Origin: an uncultured Prevotella sp.
Lineage (GTDB): Bacteria > Bacteroidota > Bacteroidia > Bacteroidales > Bacteroidaceae
Assembly (NCBI GenBank): GCA_934256705.1
Contig: CAKQPF010000007.1
Coordinates: forward strand, 25,906-89,905
DNA length: 64,000 nucleotides
Direction of reading: 5' to 3'
Below are positions 18,329 to 27,034 of the stretch, piece after piece. The translations under genes and the position numbers were made by a program. Under the pieces are notes generated by a model that was given only the letters and a program-made list of their open reading frames with translations, was not told the DNA's origin and ran no database searches. How positions within the stretch are numbered: the stretch's first letter is position 1; every line of letters starts with the position of its first letter.

Positions 18329-20923
18329 ATGAACTTCATCCTAAACGCCTACGCTATCCAGGACATTGGTCACCGCACCAATCAGGAAGATTGCTTCTAT
18401 CCGCCATTCATTGACCCCTGCCACTACGACGAATCGCCCAGAGAATGGACTTTCTATGACGGCACTCCGCATACGGACGACCGCCTGTTCATCGTATGCG
18501 ACGGCATGGGAGGACACGACCGTGGCGAGATAGCGAGCCAGACCGTCACCCAGACGATGAGCACCTACCTGCTGAAATCAGCGTCTATAGAGGGAGTTTT
18601 CCCGGATGAAATGGTCAATCAGGCAGTGGACAAGGCGCTGCTTGCACTTGCAGAGCAGGATGACCCCGATGAAGTGATGAAGATGGGCACCACCATGACG
18701 ATGCTCAAATTCCACGCCAACGGTGCCACAATAGCGCATATAGGCGACAGCAGGGTATATCATTTCCGCCCGGCACGCCCTTCCGAACCGGCAAAGATGC
18801 TCTTCTGCACGGAGGACCACACCGTGGTCAACGAACTCGTGCACTACGGACAGATCACCCATGCACAGGCACGCCGTTCCACAAAGAAGCATATCCTGTC
18901 GCGCGCCATGCTCTCCTACCAGGAGAGAAGGCCGAAAGCTGACATCCAGCATATCACCGACATCCAGCCGGGCGACATATTCTTCCTCTGCTCCGACGGC
19001 ATATTCGAGAATATGGACGACGATGCGCTCTGCTCTCTGCTGACCGATCCAAACTACAGCGACGTGCAGCGCATACAGATGGTACTGCATGAATGTATCG
19101 ACAACAGGGACAACCACACCGCTATTTTCGTGAGAGTGCAGGATATCCTCAACACCTCCGACCGCAAAACATCGGATGCTTCGCTCGCTCCGGGCACGGT
19201 ATTGAAGAGCGACAACTACACCTACCACATCGAGAAGGTGCTCGGAAGCGGCGCTTTCGGAATCACTTATCTCGTCAATACCAACGTCTCCATGCAGGGA
19301 CAGCTCGGCACTATCCACACGGGAGTGAAGGTGGCGCTCAAGGAATTCTTCATGCACAAGGAGATGAAGCGAGAAGGAGTGGAACTCGTGCCTATATCCG
19401 ACAATTCCGATGTCAAACTGTATGCCAACAAATTCAGGCGAGAAGCCTCCAAACTTGCCATGCTTTCGCATCCCAACATCGTGAAGGTGCTGGAGGTCTT
19501 TGAGGCAAACAACACCATCTACTACTCGATGGAATACCTCCCTGACGGCACTCTCGACGACTACGTGGACAAGAAAGGCGGACTGCCGGAGAAGGAAGCG
19601 ATAGGCTGCATACGCCAGATTGCATCCGCATTGATGTATCTCCACACCAACAAACTCCTGCATCTCGACATCAAGCCTGCCAACATCATGCGCATCGAGA
19701 GCACGAATACGCTCAAGATAATCGACTTCGGACTGGCCAAGAGATACGAGAAGAACGGCGACCCCGAGTCAAGTGCCAACCTCGGCTTCGGCACCACCGG
19801 CTATGCACCGCTTGAACAGGCGGACGCAAACCTGGAACATGAGTTTTCTCCCGAACTGGATGTCTATGCTCTCGGTGCCACTTACTACAAACTGCTCACC
19901 AATCATGTGCCTAACACAGCCATCGACGTGCTCAACAGAGGTCTCAACACCATGCCGCTGGTCAAGAAAGACGTGAGCCAGAAGAGCATAGATGCCATCA
20001 AGGCCGCTATGGAACCTACCAAGGCAAAGCGCCTCAAGACCGTGGAAGCCTTTCTCGATATGCTTCCGCGCATTGACGACGAGACGATATTCAAACAGGA
20101 AGAGGACCACAAATTCCAGTTGTGGATGGTCATCATCCTCGCAGTCATGGTGCTGGGATGCACCTTCGGCATCATATTCGTGCACGACCGTGACAGGGAA
20201 GACAAAGCCCCCCTCACCGTAGCGCCGGTCGCCAAGCGGTTTGAAATGCCGATGGTGGAAATCAAAGGCGGCTCTTTCACAATGGGCGCTGACACGAAAG
20301 CCGACCCTGAAGCGGAGGAAGACGAGGCTCCACGGCATCTGGTGACAGTCGGTTCATTCAGGATGGGCAAGTATGAAGTGACGCAATCGGAATGGAAACA
20401 GGTGATGGAGAATACCGAAGCCACAAAGAGCAAGAACGGGAAATACCCGATGATCAACGTGACATGGGAGGAAGTGCAGACCTTCATCTCACGTCTCAAC
20501 GAACAGACCGGCCGACATTTCCGTCTCCCTACCGAGGCTGAATGGGAATATGCGGCGCGAGGTGGCTCCAAAGCCGGCGCTGAAGCAAGCATATATAGCG
20601 GTGGCGACGACCTGAAAGCCATGGGATGGTATGCTGACAACAGTGGCAACCGTCCGCACCCTGTTGGAATGCTCGCCCCGAATGCCCTCGGATTATACGA
20701 CATGAGCGGCAATGTGTGGGAATACTGCTCCGACTGGTATGGTGATTACGAGACCAAAAAGCAGACCAATCCGCAAGGTCCTGCCAACGGTGATTACCAC
20801 ATCATCCGGGGCGGAAGCTGGAATTCCAGCAGCCATTGCTGCCGTATCACCTACCGTCAGGACAACTCCCTCATCTCCCCTACTCCCGACATCGGCTTCC
20901 GTCTGGTGGAGAGCATGGAGTAA
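18329..20923 (+). CDS. PP2C phosphatase - Ser/Thr kinase - SUMF1-domain membrane fusion
   Basis: 864 residues in three modules. PP2C (about 1-275): RTNQEDCF, CDGMGGHDRGE, IGDSRVYHF, FLCSDGIFEN and DNHTAIFV carry the metal-binding aspartates. Hanks-type kinase (about 300-570): glycine loop GSGAFGITYLV, lysine in VALKEF, catalytic HLDIKPANIM and IDFGLAK; HLD instead of HRD makes it a non-RD kinase. A single membrane segment (about 597-617, LWMVIILAVMVLGCTFGIIF) is followed by an outside SUMF1/formylglycine-like domain (about 638-864) with GGSFTMGAD, PTEAEWEYAARGG, MSGNVWEYCSDWYG and RGGSWN. Kinase and opposing phosphatase in one chain with an external sensor-like domain suggest a self-contained signalling protein. 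The first ATG of the frame lies in the hairpin repeat, so I use 18329. Confidence 0.9.
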   Translation: MNFILNAYAIQDIGHRTNQEDCFYPPFIDPCHYDESPREWTFYDGTPHTDDRLFIVCDGMGGHDRGEIASQTVTQTMSTYLLKSASIEGVFPDEMVNQAVDKALLALAEQDDPDEVMKMGTTMTMLKFHANGATIAHIGDSRVYHFRPARPSEPAKMLFCTEDHTVVNELVHYGQITHAQARRSTKKHILSRAMLSYQERRPKADIQHITDIQPGDIFFLCSDGIFENMDDDALCSLLTDPNYSDVQRIQMVLHECIDNRDNHTAIFVRVQDILNTSDRKTSDASLAPGTVLKSDNYTYHIEKVLGSGAFGITYLVNTNVSMQGQLGTIHTGVKVALKEFFMHKEMKREGVELVPISDNSDVKLYANKFRREASKLAMLSHPNIVKVLEVFEANNTIYYSMEYLPDGTLDDYVDKKGGLPEKEAIGCIRQIASALMYLHTNKLLHLDIKPANIMRIESTNTLKIIDFGLAKRYEKNGDPESSANLGFGTTGYAPLEQADANLEHEFSPELDVYALGATYYKLLTNHVPNTAIDVLNRGLNTMPLVKKDVSQKSIDAIKAAMEPTKAKRLKTVEAFLDMLPRIDDETIFKQEEDHKFQLWMVIILAVMVLGCTFGIIFVHDRDREDKAPLTVAPVAKRFEMPMVEIKGGSFTMGADTKADPEAEEDEAPRHLVTVGSFRMGKYEVTQSEWKQVMENTEATKSKNGKYPMINVTWEEVQTFISRLNEQTGRHFRLPTEAEWEYAARGGSKAGAEASIYSGGDDLKAMGWYADNSGNRPHPVGMLAPNALGLYDMSGNVWEYCSDWYGDYETKKQTNPQGPANGDYHIIRGGSWNSSSHCCRITYRQDNSLISPTPDIGFRLVESME

Positions 20924-20937
20924 AAACCAGTGAAACG

Positions 20938-20969
20938 CCACTGTATTCCGCTGGATTCTGACAGCGGAA
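20938..20969 (+). repeat. CCACTGTG-hairpin family (stem type TTCCGCTG)
   Basis: Head CCACTGTA, stem TTCCGCTG (20946-20953), loop GATTCTGA, return stem CAGCGGAA (20962-20969). Eight perfect pairs with a loop unlike the other copies. It begins 15 bp after the kinase gene stop and may terminate it. Confidence 0.65.
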
Positions 20970-21006
20970 AAATGGAACAAAAACGTGAGAGAAAAGCTAT
21001 TGCGGA

Positions 21007-21115
21007 GCGATAGCTTAGTTATTACATTGCAAAAGCATAGATATTACAACGCAAAAGCATAGCTTTCAGGCTGTAATATCTATGCTTTTACAGTCTAAAA
21101 GCTATGCTTTTACAA
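21007..21115. repeat. 22-bp-period AGCATAG repeat, locus 2, direct and inverted
   Basis: Direct units at 21013 (GCTTAG), 21035 and 21057 (GCATAG) are 22 bp apart. Inverted units CTATGC at 21080 and 21102 are also 22 bp apart. The segments 21031-21047 and 21073-21089 are perfect inverted complements over 17 bp, so the block can form a strong hairpin. It lies between the kinase gene and the convergent DUF4435 gene. Confidence 0.85.
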
Positions 21116-21217
21116 CGCTTTGATTATCAAATCGTTACCACGCCACTTTCTTATCATTCTCTGAAAGTGGGAAAATCGGACAATTTCACGCACCGGATGG
21201 CACACGGAATGTGCGGA

Positions 21218-22216
21218 TCATGTCGCTTCTTCGTCCGTGGCAAAGAGCTTGTCCAAGTCGGCTTTGAGACGCTTGAACGGCGCTGAGCGCATATATCCCG
21301 TGTTCTTCTTCAGCATCTGGGCGGAGTCTGTGACGGAATGCGTGTAGGCAGAAAGCTCGTTCTGGCGCTGGATGTGATGGCACGCTTTCTGGCGTATCTC
21401 GTTCTCACGCTCCAGTCTGAGTTTCTCGCAGACGCGTGCCACCACCGGTGCCACTACGCTGTCGAAGATGTGATGACCCTGTATATATAAATAGGTGTTC
21501 TGCGGAGTGACACCGAGAGATGCGAGTTCTCCCTGCAATGCTTCATATTTCTCCTTGTTTCCCGGATGGTTTCTGCGCACTTCCCCAAGCTTTGACTTCA
21601 CCTTGCGTGCCAGTTTCTCAAGTACAGGCTCCGGATTATGCAATGGGAAACGCCCTATCTCGATGACATGATTCATGTCCGTCATGGTGAAATTATGATA
21701 GTCTCCGGTGCGGTAAAGCAGGATATTCCAGACGAAGAGCGGATATACGATTTCGGAGAATGCCGTGAAGAAAGCCACGAAGTCGAAGATGGCATGGTCA
21801 TTGAGCGTAGCCATCACGCACGTGTTGTGCAGGGATGGGGCATAGCACTGGTAGTTCTCTATCGCATATACGTAGGTATGAAAGACATAGGGATTGCTGA
21901 TCACCGTTCTGGAAGTTTCGGTGCAACCCTGCAACAGGTAGTCATAGTCGGCATCGACACAGGCTATCATATTCTTTCCTCCGCCGGAAGAGAGCATCGA
22001 CATGATGGCTTTCTTCTTGCCTTTCGAGAGGGATTTGCGCGTGGGAAGCATCACTTCAAAATAGCGGTGCTCGTCCTCGAAGTCGCTGAGCACGGTGCGC
22101 CAGAAGAGCACATCATCGTAGCTCTCCACGTAAGCCACTATCCTGCGCCTTTTCCCTTTGCCATGCAATGCGTTGGCGGCAGAGATATAATTGGAGGTGA
22201 CGGTCAGTTTTGACAT
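21218..22216 (-). CDS. DUF4435 (TOPRIM-like) protein
   Basis: 332 residues, cytosolic. Near the N-terminus RRRIVAYVESYDDVLFWR supplies the TOPRIM-like glutamate, and ACVDADYDYLL supplies the DxD pair, the layout of DUF4435 proteins predicted to be metal-dependent nucleases. The gene follows an AAA ATPase on the same strand after 72 bp. ATPase plus DUF4435 is the composition of the PARIS anti-phage system (AriA-AriB), though the ATPase here is much shorter. It may be a PARIS-like or overcoming-lysogenisation-defect-like pair, or a housekeeping pair; the sequence alone does not decide. Confidence 0.75.
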   Translation of the reverse strand: MSKLTVTSNYISAANALHGKGKRRRIVAYVESYDDVLFWRTVLSDFEDEHRYFEVMLPTRKSLSKGKKKAIMSMLSSGGGKNMIACVDADYDYLLQGCTETSRTVISNPYVFHTYVYAIENYQCYAPSLHNTCVMATLNDHAIFDFVAFFTAFSEIVYPLFVWNILLYRTGDYHNFTMTDMNHVIEIGRFPLHNPEPVLEKLARKVKSKLGEVRRNHPGNKEKYEALQGELASLGVTPQNTYLYIQGHHIFDSVVAPVVARVCEKLRLERENEIRQKACHHIQRQNELSAYTHSVTDSAQMLKKNTGYMRSAPFKRLKADLDKLFATDEEAT

Positions 22217-22288
22217 TTGCTTTCAGATTATCAGAGGTCAAACATTCACGCTGCGCTTCTTTCCTCAGCATTCATATAACACGAGACA

Positions 22289-23110
22289 TCATTTGGAATC
22301 GGTCTGCGGCACTTCAATCTCACTGACTTCGGTGACGCTGTCCATCCAGCCATTCATTATCAATGCCGGGGAATGCGTGGTGAGAATGATCTGTGCATTG
22401 GGATTGAGAGTGGTGATAAGCTCGATGAGCTGCTGCTGCCAGTCGATGTGAAGGCTCACTTCCGGCTCGTCCATCAGGAGCAGGTAAGGCTGGTTGTCCT
22501 CCACGAGTACGGTCAGCAGGATGACGAGCATCTGCTTCTCACCGCTCGAAAGCTGGTAAGGAGTCAGCTCTTCGCCTATCTGGAGGAAGCGGATTTCATT
22601 GGCAGTGCGGATTATAGTCTTGCCTGTCTCGGCAAAGAGGCGGTCTATCATGTCCTGAAACTTAGTCTTTACAGCCGACAATCTCTGTGCTTCTGGCGCA
22701 TTGCCATTTTGCAAAGCCTCTATCATACGGTTGGCTATATTGACCTGATAGTCCAGATAGCGACGCTGAAGCGTATATATCTGAAGGTCAAGCTCTGTAG
22801 CCACCTTGAAATCTAGCTGTGAAGCTATCTCCGCATTGATCAGCGGACGGTCTATAGAGCGAATCACATCAAAGCGGATATGCGTAGCATCCTCAGGCAC
22901 GGTCTCTATCTTCACGCCGTTTCCATGCGGTATCTCGCCCTTATTTGGAAATTTCAGCGGAGCGATAAGCTTATTGAGAATGGTGCTCTTGCCCACACCA
23001 TTCACGCCACTTAGTATGTTGACCTGTCTGTCCAGGTTCCATACTATGTGTTTCCTGCCACTCCAAAGGGAGTCAATCTCTATTTTCTTGATGTATTCCG
23101 CGTACTTCAT
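22289..23110 (-). CDS. AAA/SMC-like ATPase paired with DUF4435
   Basis: 273 residues, shorter than most OLD-like ATPases. Walker A is GVNGVGKST (about 37-45), a helical insert follows (roughly 95-165), then LSSGEKQMLVILL (ABC signature), Walker B YLLLMDEPEVSLH and the switch histidine in ILTTHSP. The glutamate after the Walker B aspartate is kept, so it should hydrolyse ATP. It is upstream of the DUF4435 gene, which it probably controls. Start MKYAEYIKKIEIDSLWSGRK is the first ATG. Confidence 0.8.
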   Translation of the reverse strand: MKYAEYIKKIEIDSLWSGRKHIVWNLDRQVNILSGVNGVGKSTILNKLIAPLKFPNKGEIPHGNGVKIETVPEDATHIRFDVIRSIDRPLINAEIASQLDFKVATELDLQIYTLQRRYLDYQVNIANRMIEALQNGNAPEAQRLSAVKTKFQDMIDRLFAETGKTIIRTANEIRFLQIGEELTPYQLSSGEKQMLVILLTVLVEDNQPYLLLMDEPEVSLHIDWQQQLIELITTLNPNAQIILTTHSPALIMNGWMDSVTEVSEIEVPQTDSK

Positions 23111-23259
23111 TGTCAGGTCATAATAATGATTAAGTATGCAAATATACTAACAAAATCGCAAGATTGGAACAGGATAAGGAGTAAAAAGCACTTTTTTTAT
23201 CACTTTTTTAACAAAAAAGTCCGTTTTTTTATTATTTTTTTGTTCCTTTGTATTCGGTA

Positions 23260-23452
23260 AGTGACGGTGAAAAAATAAATTGGTATGATTTGAGCCTCAT
23301 ATTTTTGAGATATTTTCTTCACTCGAAGAGGGAGTATAGCGGGCTATATGACCGATGAGAGGGAAGAAAATAGCCAAAAAGATGAGGTTGAGAACAAATT
23401 GATATAGTACATTTTTCCCTCAAATCGTACCAAGTTGGTTTTTTACCGTCAC
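23260..23452. mobile_element. 193-bp MITE-like or structured leader element
   Basis: Outer arms of 35 bp (23260-23294 and 23418-23452) match as inverted complements at about 29 positions, starting AGTGACGGT and ending ACCGTCACT, flanked on both sides by TAA. A second arm pair follows inside (about 23296-23320 with 23363-23387, CCTCAT.TTTTTG...TATTTTCTTC) and an apical TATAGC/GCTATA pair. Many mismatches are G-U compatible. It fits a miniature inverted-repeat element or a folded RNA in the xpt leader. A similar end sequence lies at 10759-10774. No ORF is inside. Confidence 0.65.
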
Positions 23453-23488
23453 TAAACAATAACCTTCAACCCACAACTATAAATTATC

Positions 23489-24109
23489 ATGAATTTCTTA
23501 GAAGAAAAGATTCTGCTCGATGGCGTAATCAAGGAGGGTAACATCCTCAAGGTTGACAGTTTTCTCAATCACCAGATCGACATAGACATCATGCGTCAGA
23601 TGGCGTATGAATTCAAGCGTCGCTTCCGTGGTGTCGAGGTCAACAAGGTGCTCACCATCGAGGCAAGCGGTATCGCCATTGCGACACTGCTCGGTGACCT
23701 TTACGACGTTCCTGTGGTTTTCGCAAAGAAAAGCGAGACAGCCAACAGCACCGACGACAAGTATGTATCACAGGCTTACTCCTTCACCCACAAGAGAATG
23801 AACAATGTGTTCATCTCAAAGCCTTATCTTTCCGCCACCGACAAGGTGCTTATCGTCGATGACTTCCTGGCTGACGGCGAAGCGGCTCACGCCCTTATCG
23901 ACCTCGTGCATCAGGCTGGAGGCGAAGTGGCAGGCATCGGTATCGCAATAGAAAAGGGTCAGCAGAAAGGCGGCGGCGAACTCCGCAGCGAGGGTTACCG
24001 CGTGGAATCCATGGCTATTGTGGAATCTATGGACTGGCAGACGCAGACCATCAAGTTCCGTGACCAGCCCGTCCTTCCTCTGGAGAACACCAAGCTCAAG
24101 CTCATGTAA
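23489..24109 (+). CDS. xpt: Xanthine phosphoribosyltransferase
   Basis: Salvage enzyme converting xanthine (and PRPP) to XMP; cytosolic, 206 residues, slightly longer than the usual 190 owing to the C-terminal tail. The PRPP-binding loop is VLIVDDFLADGEA (about 131-143) and the family N-terminus MNFLEEKILLDGVIKEGNIL is kept. It is first in a block of five nucleobase-related genes and is followed after 170 bp by a xanthine permease. A long structured element occupies its leader. A conventional purine riboswitch is not recognisable there. Confidence 0.93.
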   Translation: MNFLEEKILLDGVIKEGNILKVDSFLNHQIDIDIMRQMAYEFKRRFRGVEVNKVLTIEASGIAIATLLGDLYDVPVVFAKKSETANSTDDKYVSQAYSFTHKRMNNVFISKPYLSATDKVLIVDDFLADGEAAHALIDLVHQAGGEVAGIGIAIEKGQQKGGGELRSEGYRVESMAIVESMDWQTQTIKFRDQPVLPLENTKLKLM

Positions 24110-24164
24110 TCACGTGCCGCCACTGCGTTGCCCCGCCTCACATAAGGCAGCCCGCAAGTAGCCG

Positions 24165-24188
24165 CCACTGTGTCGGGCGCATCATAGC
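24165..24188 (+). repeat. CCACTGTG-hairpin family, half copy (TCGGGCG)
   Basis: CCACTGTGTCGGGCG is followed by CATCATAGC rather than the loop and return stem. The same GGCGCATCATAGC tail appears near 62380, beside another full copy. A more degraded version (CCACTGCGTTGCCCCG) lies at about 24120-24135. Confidence 0.6.
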
Positions 24189-24209
24189 AGGAAACACGAC
24201 CAGAAGGCG

Positions 24210-24237
24210 CCACTGTGTCGGGCGCGTTACCGCCCGA
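24210..24237 (+). repeat. CCACTGTG-hairpin family (stem type TCGGGCG)
   Basis: Head CCACTGTG, stem TCGGGCG (24218-24224), loop CGTTAC, return stem CGCCCGA (24231-24237). It lies between xpt and the xanthine permease gene. An identical core is at 62411-62438. Confidence 0.88.
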
Positions 24238-24278
24238 TCCTCCCCACAACCAAAACAACCCACACACCCAAAGAAACA

Positions 24279-25574
24279 ATGGAAGATAACAATCTCTACC
24301 AATTAGACGGCAGGGTGCCCCTGCTAAGGGCCATTCCGTTCGGACTCCAGCACGTGCTGGCCATGTTCGTATCCAACATCACCCCTATCATCATCCTCGC
24401 CGGAGCAGCCGGCCTCGGCAGCGAACTCAGCGCCATCCTTATCCAGAACTGCATGATAATAGCCGGTATCGGCACGCTCGTGCAGCTCTATCCCGTATGG
24501 AAAATCGGATCCAGACTGCCCATCGTGATGGGTATCAGTTTCACATTCCTATCCCTCGCCATAGCGATAGCCACGACGCAGGGCATGGGAACCCTCGTCG
24601 GTGCTGTCATCATAGGCGGCCTTGTCGAGGGAATGCTCGGACTGTTCCCTGGCAAATGGACCAACCTCATCCCCCCTGTAGTGGCGGCCACCGTCGTTAC
24701 TGCTATCGGTTTCTCCCTCCTTCCCATCGGAGCAAACAGCTTTGCCGGCGGTGTCGGCGCTGCTGACTTCGGCAGTATGAACAACTGGATCGTAGGCACC
24801 GTGACCCTATTGACATGCCTTCTCACGCAAGTCTTTGCCAAAGGCTTCCTCCGTGCGCTGTCAGTGCTGATGGGTCTCATCGTGGGCTACATCCTTTCCC
24901 TCTGCATGGGCATGATAGACTATTCCTCCCTCAGCGAGGTAGGCATCATTTCATTGCCTCATCTCATGCCTTTCACCCCCGAATTTCATTTAGGTCCGAT
25001 CCTTGCCATCATCTGCGTGTACTTCGTTTCCGCCACCGAGACCATCGGCGATACATCTGCCCTCTGCTCCGGAGCGCTGGGACGTGACGTGCAGAAGAAG
25101 GAGATGGGAGCCTCTGTGGCTTGCGACGGCTTCGTCAGCACCATAGCAGGATGCTTCGGATGCACACCTATCACCTCGTTCTCACAGAATGTAGGTCTTG
25201 CGGCAATATCCAAAGTGGTAAACCGTTTCACCATCGCCGTGGGCGCAGGTATCATGATTATCGGCGGATTGTTCCCTGCCGTGGGCAAAGTCCTTACCAC
25301 TATCCCTCAGGCTGTCTTGGGCGGATGCACCATTATGATGTTCGGTTCCATCATGTTTGCCGGCTTCGGCATGCTTGCCAAGGCAGGTTTCTCCAACCGT
25401 AACATGATTATCGTCTCCCTCTCGCTCAGCGTAGGTCTCGGATTCACCCAAGCCACGGAGATGTTTGCCATCTTCCCGCAGATAGTCCAGACCGTCTTTG
25501 CCGAGAACTGTGTAGCAGTGGTATTCCTCCTTGCTGTCATCCTCAACCTTGTTCTCCCTAAGGATGCGGAATAA
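24279..25574 (+). CDS. pbuX: NCS2 xanthine/uric acid-type permease
   Basis: An inner membrane proton-coupled purine transporter, 431 residues with about 12-14 hydrophobic segments. It starts LLRAIPFGLQHVLAMFVSNI, the Q-H motif of the first helix, has SATETIGDTSALC in the substrate-binding helix and TPITSFSQNVGLAAIS, the NCS2 signature. The Q-H first helix and position next to xpt favour xanthine as substrate. It ends 70 bp before a uracil-type permease. Confidence 0.88.
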   Translation: MEDNNLYQLDGRVPLLRAIPFGLQHVLAMFVSNITPIIILAGAAGLGSELSAILIQNCMIIAGIGTLVQLYPVWKIGSRLPIVMGISFTFLSLAIAIATTQGMGTLVGAVIIGGLVEGMLGLFPGKWTNLIPPVVAATVVTAIGFSLLPIGANSFAGGVGAADFGSMNNWIVGTVTLLTCLLTQVFAKGFLRALSVLMGLIVGYILSLCMGMIDYSSLSEVGIISLPHLMPFTPEFHLGPILAIICVYFVSATETIGDTSALCSGALGRDVQKKEMGASVACDGFVSTIAGCFGCTPITSFSQNVGLAAISKVVNRFTIAVGAGIMIIGGLFPAVGKVLTTIPQAVLGGCTIMMFGSIMFAGFGMLAKAGFSNRNMIIVSLSLSVGLGFTQATEMFAIFPQIVQTVFAENCVAVVFLLAVILNLVLPKDAE

Positions 25575-25576
25575 AG

Positions 25577-25642
25577 GCACCAACAACCCATAACCAACAA
25601 CCAACAACCCACAACCAACGACCAATAACCCACAACCCCACA
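25577..25642 (+). repeat. CAACAACCCA-type short tandem repeat
   Basis: The gap between the two permease genes is made almost wholly of units such as CCAACAACC, CAACGACC and AATAACCCACAACC. It is read through on the same strand, so it is a low-complexity spacer immediately before the uracil permease ATG. Confidence 0.7.
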
Positions 25643-25644
25643 CT

Positions 25645-26991
25645 ATGGAATTCAAACCTCAACAAGGAATAACCAATGCCCGCGAACTGGGCACTGGAAA
25701 GTTCACTATCCTTGGCATACAGCATCTGTTTGCCATGTTCGGAGCAACGATTCTCGTGCCGGCACTGACCGGTCTCTCCGTTTCCACCACGCTCCTGTTT
25801 GCCGGCATAGGAACACTCCTGTTCCATTTCATCTCCAAGATGCAGGTGCCGGCATTCCTCGGTTCCAGTTTCGCATTCATAGGAGGCTACCTCTCCGTCA
25901 AGCAACTGGGCGTGGAACAGGGCATGAGCGAGACTCTTGCGCTCGACTATGCCTGCATCGGCGTGATGTGTGCAGGAATGTGCTACTTCATCATGGCTGC
26001 ACTCATCAAGGCTTTCGGCACGCAGAAGGTGCTGAAATTCTTCCCTCCAGTCGTGACAGGTCCGATGGTAATCGCCATTGGTCTGACTCTGTCAGGCTCA
26101 GCCATACAGAACTGCACCAGCAACTGGCTCCTCGCCATCGTGGCTATCGTGGTAGTCATCCTGAGCAGTATATGGGGAAAAGGCATCATAAAGATTGTTC
26201 CGATTCTTCTCGGTGTCGTAGCATCCTACGCTCTCGCTGCTGCAATGGGCGAAGTGGACTTCTCCAGCGTGAATGATGCTGCATGGATAGGCTTGCCTTT
26301 CAGTCGTGAGACGAGCGTTTTTGCCGTCACTGACGACTTCAATGGCTCGTTCCTTCTCAGCAGTATCATAGCTATCGTGCCAATCGCTTTCGCCACTATC
26401 ATGGAGCATATCGGCGATATGTGTGCCATCTCTTCCACTGTGGGCAAGGATTTCCTCGCCAAACCGGGACTTCACCGCACACTGATAGGCGACGGCCTTG
26501 CCACTGCTCTGGCAAGTATCTTCGGTGCGCCTGCCAATACCACATACGGAGAGAACACCGGAGTGCTCAATCTGACACGCGTCTTCGACCCTGCAGTCAT
26601 CCGTCTTGCAGCCATTTTCAGCGTCATCCTGAGCTTCTGCCCTAAGTTTGCTTGCATCATAGGCCTTATGCCAGCCGCTACCATCGGTGGCGTGAGTCTC
26701 ATTCTCTATGGCATGATTTCATCTGTAGGTGTCAGAAACCTCGTGGAATCAGCAGTTGACCTCTCCAGTTCGCGCAATGTCTTTGTGGCAGCCCTCATCC
26801 TTGTCCTCGCTATCGGTGTGAAATATGGTGCCAATGACAGTGTTGCCATCGGCAGCATCCACCTCTCCGGACTTGCCATCGCTGCACTCGTAGGCATCTT
26901 CCTCAATGCCGTACTGCCTGAACAGCTCGGCATGAAGGTGAAGAGCTTCAACGGAAAGGAGAAAAAGCATCAAGAAAAAACCGAACAATAA
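25645..26991 (+). CDS. uraA: Uracil permease (NCS2, UraA type)
   Basis: A 448-residue inner membrane uracil/H+ symporter. It matches UraA motifs: GIQHLFAMFGATILVPALTG, AFLGSSFAFIGG, FATIMEHIGDMC in the binding helix (with the substrate-contacting glutamate) and NTTYGENTGVLNLTRV, followed by GGVSLILYGMIS. The C-terminus is a short charged tail. It sits in a same-strand run of purine and pyrimidine transport genes. Confidence 0.92.
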   Translation: MEFKPQQGITNARELGTGKFTILGIQHLFAMFGATILVPALTGLSVSTTLLFAGIGTLLFHFISKMQVPAFLGSSFAFIGGYLSVKQLGVEQGMSETLALDYACIGVMCAGMCYFIMAALIKAFGTQKVLKFFPPVVTGPMVIAIGLTLSGSAIQNCTSNWLLAIVAIVVVILSSIWGKGIIKIVPILLGVVASYALAAAMGEVDFSSVNDAAWIGLPFSRETSVFAVTDDFNGSFLLSSIIAIVPIAFATIMEHIGDMCAISSTVGKDFLAKPGLHRTLIGDGLATALASIFGAPANTTYGENTGVLNLTRVFDPAVIRLAAIFSVILSFCPKFACIIGLMPAATIGGVSLILYGMISSVGVRNLVESAVDLSSSRNVFVAALILVLAIGVKYGANDSVAIGSIHLSGLAIAALVGIFLNAVLPEQLGMKVKSFNGKEKKHQEKTEQ

Positions 26992-27034
26992 ATAGATATC
27001 ACATAAACTAATTACATCCAATAAAAAAAGAAAA

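Noticed and set aside
18578..19663. 361-codon minus-strand ORF across the kinase gene
   Set aside because: Antisense to the PP2C and kinase domains, no domain, no start context.
23260..23452. Guanine (purine) riboswitch in the xpt leader
   Set aside because: The expected three-way junction loops are not visible; the element is a nested long hairpin bounded by TAA.
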